In this document: piece by piece, positions 24,743 through 34,132 of the stretch
Position numbering within the stretch: the first letter of the stretch is position 1
Layout of the letters: each line of letters starts with the position of its first letter
Assembly (NCBI GenBank): GCA_002682825.1
Contig: NOKP01000006.1
Span: 1,364,001 to 1,428,000, forward strand
Source: Neonectria sp. B-13
Taxonomy: Eukaryota > Ascomycota > Sordariomycetes > Hypocreales > Nectriaceae
Direction of reading: 5' to 3'
DNA: 64,000 nucleotides
Notes under the pieces: model-generated
Told to the model about the DNA's origin: nothing
What the model saw: only the letters and a program-made list of their open reading frames with translations
The model's database searches: none
Program-made: the position numbers and the translations under genes

Positions 24743-26065
24743 ATGGCGGATCTCTCGACGACGCCCCCTTTGACGCGGAACTCGGTTGTCGAGGCGCACA
24801 AGCTGGTCAAGCCGCACGTGCACCTCACCCCCGTGCTGACGAACCGGACCTTGTCGGAGCTGGCGTCGACACCCCGCACGGCCGAGGAGCTGGCCGGCAC
24901 GCGATGGGCCGGCCGCACGCCGGCCAGACCGGTGCTGCGGCTGTGGTTCAAGTGCGAGAACATGCAGCGCGTGGGCGCCTTCAAGGCGCGAGGGGCCTTC
25001 CATGCGGTCGAGCGGCTGAAGCAGGAGCCTGGCTGGTTGGATGGCGGTGGGAAGGAGAAGGGTGTTGTGACGCATAGTTCTGGTGAGCATGTTCTGTCTG
25101 CTGCGCTGCGTTGGGCACTTTCGGATGACATGTCACTGTCACCAACACGACTCAATCCTCCGTCCTGTCTCTGAAGCAGCATCACTGACTGCAACGTCCG
25201 TCTAGGAAACCATGCCGCAGCCCTGGCCCTGGCTGCCCGCGAGAGCGGCATCAAGGCACACATCGTCATGCCCAACATCTCCATCCCGCAGAAGATCGCC
25301 GCGACCAAGGGCTACGGCGCAAACGTCGTCTTCAGCGGCAGCACCAGCGTCGAGCGCGAGGCCGTCGCCGCCCGCGTCATGGCCGACACCGGCGCCCGCC
25401 TCGTCCCGCCCTACGACCACCCGGACATCATGCTCGGCCAGGGCACCATGGGCCTGGAGCTGCAGCAGCAGGTCGCCGACCTCATGAAGCCGCCCACCGC
25501 CCACGAACCCCGGTTCCGCGCCGCCGCCACGGGCCGGGACAACGCCGGGCCCGGGAGGCCGGGCTCCGCCGGGCTGGACGCCATCATGACGCCGTGCGGC
25601 GGCGGCGGCATGCTCTCGGGCGTGGCGCTCAGCTGCGAGGGCACGGGGATTCGCGTCTTCGGCGCCGAGCCCATGTTCCAGGGCGCCGACGACGGCAAGC
25701 GGGGCTACGAGGCGGGTGCGCGCGTGCCGACGGTGTCGTCGCTGACGGTAGCCGACGGGCTGCGTACGCCCGTCGGCGCGCACCCGTGGGGCGTCATCTA
25801 CGAGCGGCGGCTTGTGGCGGGCATGTTCAGCGTGGCCGAGGATGAGATCCGCGCGGCGATGCGGCTGGTGCTGGAGCGGTTTAAGATGGTCGTGGAGCCG
25901 AGCGGTTGCGTGCCGCTGGCCGTGGCGCTGTTCGACGAGGAGTTCCGCAGCATGGTGGAGCGCGAGGCGGGCGAGGATGGGTGGGATTTGGGCTTGGTGT
26001 TTAGCGGTGGGAATGTCGGTGCTGATGCGATTGGGAGGCTGTTTGCCGAGGAGAAGAAGGAGTGA
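24743..26065 (+). CDS. PLP-dependent serine/threonine dehydratase-like enzyme
   Basis: Fold-type II PLP enzyme of the serine/threonine dehydratase and serine racemase group, likely removing ammonia from L-serine, L-threonine or a related hydroxyamino acid. Exons 24743-25082 and 25206-26065 are joined by GTGAGC..TCTAG and give 399 residues. The Schiff-base Lys is K81 in GAFKARGA; the phosphate-contacting SSGNHA at 112-117 is created by the splice; a Gly-rich CGGGG loop lies in the second half; SGGN is near the C-terminus. It lacks the regulatory ACT-like half of biosynthetic threonine deaminase (Ilv1, usually over 500 residues), so it is a catabolic-type or racemase-type enzyme. An unusual Ala/Gly/Arg insertion lies at about 42-63. 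GC content at third positions is very high compared with ilv5. Being next to ilv5 could reflect supply of 2-oxobutyrate, but they are separate transcription units. Substrate not predictable from sequence alone. Confidence 0.85.
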
Positions 26066-26278
26066 TGAGCAGTGATTCCGGTGTGTGGTTGTGATGTTGG
26101 GGAGTATATGAAGTATACCAAGTAGGCAAACTCATCATTCCCAGTCTCTACATATCCTAGTTTCTATGGTCTACATAAAAGACACTGTTCTAAGTTCATG
26201 CCTAGATATTCTTTTGCACTCCATACCTATACTCAAGTCATGACTCCGAATCAAACCGCACGGGCAAGGAAATGGCTA

Positions 26279-28103
26279 TTACTTATTCAAGGCCTCATCC
26301 ATCCCTACCCTCCACTTGGTGGAGTTCTTCCGAAGGATCCAAATGCTCGAGTAACTCGATATTATGCAAAATATACATATCGTAGTAAAGACCCACCCCA
26401 CGTCGATAGCATCGATCCATGGGGCAGCGACAATGGCGCCGATACAGCTGAGAGTGTTGCGTACAAAGTTATTGATGGCGACGCCGACGGAGCTACGCTT
26501 GCGGATGAACTCAGTGAGCATGGTCGTAGCAGCAGCCTTGGAACTTCGTTAGTTGTCTAGGCTCTGATGATGTAGGATAATAATGGGGAGACTTACAAAG
26601 ATAAGCATCGAGGCAACTCCGAAGAAGAACAAGGCAACGGCCGGCACCATGAAGTGAACTCCGTACTTCAGCGTCCACCCAAACATGAGCAACGCCAGGG
26701 GGTAAACAGTTACAGCAATCCAGGCGTTCTCTCGAAGTCGATCCTCAGGAAAGTATATGAGCTTTCCATTCTCGTCATAGCGATTCGCCTTTCTAGCCTC
26801 TCGCGCCATGATATTGTCGATCCACTTGCCGCCGAAGAGCGAGGCTGTAAAGTACCCTAGCCCGGACGGGATATACAGCAGGCCGAGGATGAGTTGGCCG
26901 TAGTTGTATGGGTCCTTGGTGAACTTTTGCTGAATGGCGATATTGACAACGTAAAGCGACCCAAAAGCAATGGCGGCTATCATGACAGTGATGAGTACGG
27001 GCGGATACCGCAGATAGAGAATGACTGCAAGGGGGTCGATGAGATACCGCCGGAGCGACTTGGTGAAGCGTTTGGTCTTTTCTTTGGCTGAGTCCATGGT
27101 GCGCATCCGGTGCAGTTCCTCGGTCTGTATAATTGGCGTAGGCACCTCGGGCTTGCGACGAGGCAGCGTCTCTGGAAGGAAGAATATGATCATTAGGAGC
27201 ACAATTAGGCCGTAGATGGCGAGGAACCACATCGTCGCCTGCCATCCGAGTTCCTGTGTTACCACTCCGCCGATGACAGGCGCAATTAAGGGGCCCAACA
27301 AAGGACCGAGATAGAAGATGCTCATGGCCCGTCCTCGTTCGAAGACTTCGAATAGGTCGGCAATGGAGCCGGCGCCCGTGGAATGAGCACTCGCGGAGGC
27401 CCCGCCGGCACACATTCGGAATACGATGAGCATGGTGATGTTGGTGCTGATGGCGGAGAGCACGGAGAATATGACGAAGAGGGTGAATGAGATGATGTAA
27501 ATAGAACGGCGACCAAACTCCTCGGAGAACGACGACCACCAGAGAGGAAAGATGGCCATGGATATCATGTACAAGGCCACGGACAAGTTGGTAATGGTTT
27601 CAGAGGCGTTGAACTCTTTTGCCAAGACAGGAAGGGCAGCTTATTCTCCCTTAGCACCAAGAAACACGATGGATGGATTCCTTGATAAGAAAGTACGTAC
27701 GATAGACAACGGTTGAACCAAGTGGTGCGGCAGCCGTGGCCAGCGCGATGATGAAGACGAGACCCCATTTCGTTGACCTCTTGTAGTCGGGAGGATATGA
27801 TATCTCTGGGACGAGAGTGAGACTTCCCAACAGGCCACGCCTCTCTGAGCGAGAGATGATGACCATGGGTCGCGAGTGAGTGGACGAGGCCCTGGATTGG
27901 GTTCGTGATCGTCGGATGGACTTTGTATCTATGTTGCCTAGGGGCTCGCCAAGGGTGACGACTGGTTGGATTTCATGGAGAGACTCGATTTGGGAGTGGT
28001 TTGACTTTGTCGAGTCCGAGTCCGCAGTGGGCGGCCGCGAAGAGGAGCGGCCGTTTCCATCACGCTCCAGATCGATCTTTTCATCGTCATTACCAGACTT
28101 CAT
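26279..28103 (-). CDS. MFS drug:H+ antiporter-like transporter (DHA1 type)
   Basis: Twelve-helix membrane exporter of the major facilitator superfamily, probably proton-coupled. Exons 28103-27701, 27639-26597 and 26536-26279 give 567 residues. A hydrophilic Ser/Arg-rich tail of about 110 residues comes first, then helix 1 ending in GSTVVYPALPVLAKEF across the first splice. A GRR loop motif is at about 177-179 and GPLLGPLIAPVIGG, the antiporter motif C of helix 5, at 246-259. A long charged central loop separates the two halves, as usual. Both introns end in AAG instead of the CAG/TAG seen in the neighbours; the second has a clear CTAAC branch site. Without the last exon the protein would lose its final two helices. 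The Yeast Qdr/Dtr/Flr group is the nearest fit I can name; the substrate is unknown. It converges on the PLP enzyme with about 210 bases between stops. Confidence 0.88.
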
Positions 28104-29333
28104 GGTGTTTATGCTTGACAGACCTCGGTCGGCTCCGAATATGTGGGACCGGCCAACCTAAGCCGAAGCCGAGGCCGGAATCGGGAAACAAAGAGTCACT
28201 TGGAAAAAGGGAACACAGGTCCAGTTGTGGGATCAAGCAACTCCAGGGAGTAATCCCAAAATAAATTCCTCAGACGGCTCTCAAGAGAAAGTGTGGTAGT
28301 TTTTGCAAGGCGGGATGGGGACCGTGGGCGACGAGGGGGGCAACTGGCAGGCTTTAAAGGAACCCAAGTCGGATAAAGGATCTCTTTCTCGCCTCGCGAA
28401 GCTCCAACAAACACCCACTCTCATGCGCCCCATGAATCCAGTCATACATAACTCGGCACCTCGACCCGGGTAGAGGAGTCAAGACTGGGGGAGATTTGCG
28501 GGTGGAGTCACAAGGAGGTGTGGAGAGGGGTGTTCGCCGAGCCGGAACCGATAGATCGAGATACCGGAACTAGGGGCGGAGAGATGATGGGGAATGTTTC
28601 CGACCGGGAAGGAGGCGGATAAAAAGTTGGGCTGACCAACATGGCATTCGCTATTTGCCGTGCAGGTGAATGGAGTTGTCCAAAGCTGGGAGTTGCCAAT
28701 GGGATAACTAGTTGCCATGATGTTTCGTTGAATGCTTGAGACTGAGAAGCTGGTAATCATAGTGACGCGATTTGAACGAGTCTCGCGAGACCTGTGCCGG
28801 GATCCATTGGCGATACATCCGGTAAGACTGCACGCCATAGAAATTTGCCAGGGTAACATTTGACGATGGTGGGAGTTGCAGCCTGCATCTTGAACGAGGC
28901 GGAATGATGCAACCCACTCCTGCATGGGATGGGTGGCCATCTACCGCTGCCAAGCGAGTCTATCTCCCAGTCCAAGTACGCAATATCGTTAGTGAAGAGG
29001 TAAATATTTCCGACATCACGTAGTAGAGGGCACATGAAATCCCGGTGAAGGATCACATTCATGAGTCATGTCCAGCGCAGGGCTGTTAGTTTCCGCGCCG
29101 GCAGTAGTTGCGAGTGAGAGTGAAGCACTTCGTACGAATACTGCGTACTAACACACCGTACCGCCATTGACAAAAAAAACTTGAAGGTGGCGCAGTAGCA
29201 ATCATGTCATTAGTCTACGTAAATCAGATATCAACTCAAATAGGCTCCTCGTCACAGCGAGGCAATCCAGCCTGTAGACCCCCGTTTTTGTCATCCCACG
29301 CATTCCATGCCCCTTTACTCATCGGCTATTCTT
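28104..29333. other. MFS transporter promoter and rfa1 3' region
   Basis: No supportable gene. It should contain the transporter's promoter and, at its right end, the 3' region of rfa1. A GTAC-rich palindrome lies at 29128-29150. Confidence 0.55.
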
Positions 29334-31303
29334 TTAAGAACTAATCTCATACTGCTTGATCAACTCCGCCAACTTATCGCCCTCCAACTTGAAGTCGGGG
29401 AGTGATGCGCTCATCACCTGGTATCGTATTCTAGACGTCATTGTTAGCTCTGAATCCTTGGGGTAAAATAATTGTCAACCACTCACTTCTGTGTCTCGCC
29501 AAAGTTATCCATCTTCGCCCTGCACCGGAAGTTGAGCATCTTGCAGTTGGCCATCTCAAAAGCCAACATGAATTTGGCTTCATCATTCTCCTTGAGCTCC
29601 ATCAAGTCGTTGGCGCTCTGGCCCATGATGATCCGGCCAGTGTCGTCGAAGCAGCTGAGCCACTGGTGGCTGGTATGGTCGGCAACATTTAGTGACAGGA
29701 TGTATCGGTAGTCGGGCTTATCGTGTGATACGCTGCATCTCTCACAGTGCCAGGTGCCGTCGCCCATGGATGTAACCTTCTTGCTGCAGCCTTGGGAGGA
29801 GCAGGCGGGGTAGCAAAAGTTATCCTGCTTGATGAAGACGATGGTGGCCTTGAGAGAGTAGTAGGCTTGGGCGTCCATGCCTAAGTTCTCATCCTTGACC
29901 TGCGAAATAGTCTTCAGTTCATCCTTCCGGCCGGTAGCACCGCTCATGCTTGACATGTTCTGATGGGTGGTGAATGTGTCTGTTCGACCGGCCGAGTCGT
30001 ACCAACCCTTGAGTCGGTGGGCATCGGGGATGTCAGGGTCAACGGACATGGTTCCAGAAGAGAGCAAACTCAAGCTCTTGCCGTTGAAGTCGGACACCTT
30101 GGTGCCTTTGAATGCAATGACGGACTCGGGTGCCGAGTCAAAGGAGTTTGCCGTCTTTCCCCAGATGGTAACACGAACAGAGTAGCTGGTATCGTCCACG
30201 ATGGTGAGATCTCGCTTCTGGAAGGGTCGTCCATCCTTCTTTGAAGTAATCTCATTGATCTCACCAACTTCCTTCAAAACACCAATGACATCGACAGTGT
30301 TGTCCTTCTCAACGCTTTGTAGCTCCTGGATGGAACAGAAGTTGAATCGCATTTGGGGTACATTCGTCTGATCCTCGGCCTTCTCGACGACAGTGTCACG
30401 TTCGAAGACTATTTCGTAGTCGCTGGGGAGATTGGAGAATTGCTTCTTCGCCAAGGTGACTCGGCAGGGTGTGGAGATGTAATAGACAGACCCCTCCTGG
30501 AGAAGATCGTAAAAGGCATCGCACTGATCGTTGAATCCAGTGGCCTTGATCTCACCGCTCTCGTCAAGCAAGTTGACACTGAACAGCTTTCCTTCGCCGG
30601 TAGCCTTGTGCCACGTCTTTATTTCCGACTTGACAGTGACACGTGCCTTGATCGTCCACTTGAATGCTAGAGGCGACAGGGCCTCGATGGGATAAATGTT
30701 GGCACCACCGTGCGTGGCGGGCCGCGAGGTCATGGACTGTTGCTGCTGTTGTTGCATGTTTGGCTTTTGCTCCTCCTCCTTCTTGGCGCCATAGAAGTCG
30801 TTACCTGCGATTGTGGTCTCTTGAGGCGCCCTAGAGTCGACCGCGACGGGCTCGCCGATTTTCTCCTGGACGCCGAGGGAGTCGATAACTTCGAGCTCGA
30901 GAATAACGAGGATGCTGGAGACCATTAGGGGTCTTCGTATATTATAGGGGAGAGGTGTCTTACTTCTTTCCCTTGAGGTTGTTGGGGGTATACTGCTTCA
31001 CCCGGACGAAGCAGCCGCGGACGAGCTTGCCATCGTGAACGGCGGAGTTGGCCTGGGTGGCAAGCATCGTCTGGACGTAGTGCCGACCATCGCTCATAAC
31101 GAGTCGGTATCGGTCTCCTCCTTGAGCTGAAGGTGCCATCTGCTTGACCTGGAGGCACTGCATGACCGGAACGGGGAACATCTTCCCGGCCTTGTCGGGA
31201 TCATTGAAGATGATACTGGCACAAGTCAGTCCTGAAGAAACGAGAGGGCGGTAGAGCGAACGTACTCAAGGGCGCCTTGCGAGAGCGCTGAAGCAGCATC
31301 CAT
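29334..31303 (-). CDS. rfa1: replication protein A large subunit
   Basis: Largest subunit of the heterotrimeric single-stranded DNA-binding complex RPA, needed for replication, repair and checkpoint signalling. Exons 31303-31266, 31215-30964, 30914-29487 and 29430-29334 give 604 residues, the usual size. The N-terminal OB fold (binding repair partners) spans about 1-110, then a Gln-rich linker containing six Gln in a row, then DNA-binding OB folds starting near IYPIEALSPL. The C-terminal fold has a zinc site with Cys at 468, 473, 487 and 490 (C-x4-C-x13-C-x2-C), matching the family. Exon 3 is taken to start at CATCCTCG, giving KGKNILVILELEVID; the nearer ATG at 30925 lies inside the 49-base intron. 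The last exon supplies QYEIS-type C-terminus. The upstream region carries an MCB box, in line with S-phase expression. Confidence 0.95.
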
Positions 31304-31872
31304 GATGGCTATGGGGACAATTTATCGGTTTGGAGTAGTGAGGGAAGGTCGTCTTTCGAAAATAACCCGTCGTTGAGTGTTGTGAACTTTTGCACGCGGT
31401 CGGTGATTTGTGCGGGAGATGGAAGATGCCTACGACGCGTCCAGCGCGTTGAGTGGAAACGCGCTGGTGGCAATTGATGGCGGGGTTGCTGGGCTTACGT
31501 AACCCGACATTGAGACCTCTATCGAAGCCATCAGTGAGGATTCGAAGGACGCGAGAGTTTTCGGACCAAATGTTATTGAGACTAGAGCTAAATAATGGCA
31601 ATTTTAAGAGGTGCTATAAATTTATATACTTTCTAAATCATCGTATTAATTCGTATTAATTCAACTAGCTGGCGTTCTCTCTTATTGTCGCGGCCTTCAC
31701 AAGTACTTAGCTTCTCGTTACCCCTCCGAATGTCTGACATGACGTACATCACAACACAGGCAGCTGCACAATCTACCGCCATGCCTCAAGCAACACACTC
31801 TTCTTGCTACCCCTTCGCCGCTTTTCAGACCACACGATTCAAGCCCAGGTAGACGAGCGTCGATAAGCAACC
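31304..31872. other. divergent promoter of rfa1 and dienelactone hydrolase gene
   Basis: 569 bases between two start codons on opposite strands. The rfa1-proximal half is GC-rich and contains an MCB box and a perfect inverted repeat; the middle (about 31590-31660) is AT-rich. Nothing coding is seen. Confidence 0.7.
31435..31467. promoter_or_regulatory. MCB box plus perfect inverted repeat
   Basis: ACGCGT at 31435-31440 is the MCB element bound by the MBF (Mbp1-Swi6) cell-cycle factor. Directly after it comes CCAGCGCGTT (31441-31450), a 7-base spacer, and its exact reverse complement (31458-31467), so three CGCG cores lie within 33 bases. It is about 132 bases upstream of the rfa1 ATG. MCB control of RFA genes is known in yeast; here it is inferred from position and sequence. 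Confidence 0.7.
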
Positions 31873-32969
31873 ATGGCTGACGCAGACAATGCCACTCGAG
31901 CTCCTGAGAGCGATGCTCAGGAGTCTGCCGCACCTACGGTCCCGGCTCCGGTTGTGGGCGAGCACTGCGTGACAGACAGGCCTACTCGTACGTAGAAACA
32001 CATCGTTCCGCTTGGTGAAATCACAACTAACCGACACAGCCTTGGGCCAGGCGTCCACTGGTGAGATCATCAAGCTCAACGACGTTGATGTAAGTGCAAT
32101 GGCTTGCTTGGTGACTATCTGGCTGAACTCCCACCCTACACCAGGTCTACATTTCGAAGCCGGCCGACTACCCCCACGCCCCGTCCCGTCTCCTCCTCCT
32201 CCTCACGGGCGGCACCGGCATGAAGTCGACCAACAATCAGATCCAGGCCGACAAGTTCGCCGGCGAGGGCTTCCTCGTCCTCATGCCGGACCTGTTTGGT
32301 GGTGACACGGCCCCTGGCGCCACCACCATCACCGACGACTCCACCTCGATACTCGAGCAGCTCAAGATCAAGGCCGTCGAAGTCACCAAGTCGTTCCTCA
32401 TCGACATGTGGCTGGCCCGTGTCACCGAGGACCGCGTTTTGCCGATCCTGCACAAGGTCATCGATGCCGCCCGGGAGCAGTACGCCGATGTCATCAAGCA
32501 AGGCGACGGCATCTATGCAGTCGGATACTGCGTTGGGGCACGTTTCGTACTCCTCCTAGCGAAGAAGACCAAGGCTGCTAGTGGGGATGAGGAGAGCGGC
32601 GCTGTCAAGACGGGTCCCTTTATCAAGGCCGGTGCCCTGGCTCACGCTGCTTCTGTCGTCCCCGATGACTTTAAGAATCTCAGCGCCCCATTGAGTTTGG
32701 TGTGTATCGAGAATGATCCTCTGTTTCCCGACGAGGTTCGAATGGCGGGCGAGGACAGCATGTCCAACGCAAACTTGGAACATGAGGTTCAGGTCTATCC
32801 CGGAGTGCCACACGGTAAGCATGTCCTCGTCAAGTAGAAAATGCCCCACGTAGACCGTTGCTAACTCTACCTAGGGTTTGCTGTTGTTGGCGAATATCAG
32901 GACATATCGATCAAGGATGCCCAGGCTACGGCGTATGAACAGATGCTTAGGTGGCTTCAGGCGCAATAG
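31873..32969 (+). CDS. dienelactone hydrolase-family protein
   Basis: Alpha/beta hydrolase of the dienelactone hydrolase family, which opens lactone rings in aromatic-ring breakdown or hydrolyses related esters; probably soluble. Four exons, 31873-31987, 32040-32089, 32145-32814 and 32875-32969, give 309 residues. The nucleophile is Cys184 in GYCVGARF, the acid probably Asp246 in ENDPLFP, the base His278 in VPHG; the His codon ends exon 3 just before the final splice, so the short last exon carries only the C-terminal helix. The first about 40 residues are acidic and Ala/Pro-rich, longer than in bacterial enzymes (about 235 residues). The Cys nucleophile rather than Ser is typical of true dienelactone hydrolases. 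It converges with a quinone-oxidoreductase-like gene 95 bases away. Substrate unknown. Confidence 0.88.
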
Positions 32970-33064
32970 GCGGCAAACAGTTATTTGTGTGTAATTCAAG
33001 GCAGGCGGCATCAAACCTTTACCTGTTCTCGCCTCCCACCCGTCCATCAGGCAAGATGGGGTGC

Positions 33065-34132
33065 TTAAGAAATGGTACAGATTATCTTTCCCATATTCTT
33101 CGCCTCCTCCATGTGCTTGTGGGCCTCCTGGATCTCCCCCCAAGGCAGAACCTTGTCCACAAAGATTTTCAGCTTTCCCGACTCAAAGTCCGGGATATAA
33201 TCTTCCAGTCTGTCACGTAGCTTCCCCTGGTAGTCCTCGTCGCGGCTCCTCAGCGTGCTGCCCTCAATGCGGATGCGCTTGAACAGGATCTGCGAAATGT
33301 CAGCGTTGGGGACCTGGCCTCCGCTCAGGGTGCCCAGGAGCACGACCCGGGCGTCGCGGGCGGCGGCTGTGAGGTTCTGCTGGAAGTAGTTCCCGCCGAC
33401 AAAGTCGACGATGTAGTCCACACCCCTGCCCCCAGTGAGGCTCTTGATTTCCTCCGCCCAGTCGTGCGTCTTGTAGTTGATGGCGGCCGTGGCCCCGAGC
33501 TTCGACGTGATGAAGTCACACTTCTCCTGTGTCCCCGCTGTGGCGTAGACCTCGGAGGCACCCGCAACGCGGGATAGCTGGATGCCGGCAATAGAGACGC
33601 CTGAGGCGCCCGCATGCCACAGGATCGACTTGCCACGCGTAAAGCCCAGCACAAGGTGAAGCGCCTGTGTCGCCGTGATCCACGTTTCCGGGATGCCGGC
33701 ACACGTCTCAAAGCTCAGGGCCTTGGGCTTGTGCAACAGCATCTTTGTGCTGACGGCAATGTACTCGGCGTAGGCTCCCCCGTAGGCCAGCCCAAAGACC
33801 TCCGTTCCCTCCTCGAAGCCGCCGTGGTCACCGGAGCCGAAGGACTCGATGACGCCGCTGAATTCGACACCGAGCGTCGCGGGGGCCTGAGGAGGGAGCG
33901 GGTAGAAGCCGCGCCGCTGGATGATGTCCATTCGGTTGATGCCGAACGCCTTGACGCGGACGAGGGCCTGTCCGTCTGCGGGAGACGGTCGGGGCGTCTC
34001 GTCATTGATGAAGAGGGCATCTCGCTCGCCCTTGCCACCTCGGATGTCTGCAGCGGCGACGTTAGAAGGCCGTGGTTCTCGGGCTACAGGTCATCCCGAT
34101 CCCATACCGACTGCTTTCATAACGCTCGCCAT
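33065..34132 (-). CDS. quinone oxidoreductase-like MDR protein
   Basis: NADPH-dependent reductase of the medium-chain dehydrogenase/reductase superfamily, quinone oxidoreductase (PIG3/TP53I3-like) branch, which lacks the zinc of alcohol dehydrogenases. Exons 34132-34108 and 34047-33065, joined across a 60-base intron with a TTCTAAC branch site, give 335 residues. The first exon codes only for MASVMKAV; the splice then gives DIRGGKGE. INRMDIIQRRG near 60-70 is the characteristic quinone-reductase stretch, and the Rossmann-fold HAGASGVSIAGIQL follows in the middle, then KLGATAAINY and GRGVDYIVDFVGG. No zinc-ligand Cys cluster is present. It faces the dienelactone hydrolase gene tail to tail. 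Likely role is detoxifying quinones or enones; physiological substrate unknown. Confidence 0.9.

Noticed and set aside
30915..30925. ATG at 30925 as start of the RPA large subunit
   Set aside because: It is within a 49-base intron; upstream exons supply the N-terminal OB fold and the spliced sequence reads KGKNILVILELEVID.
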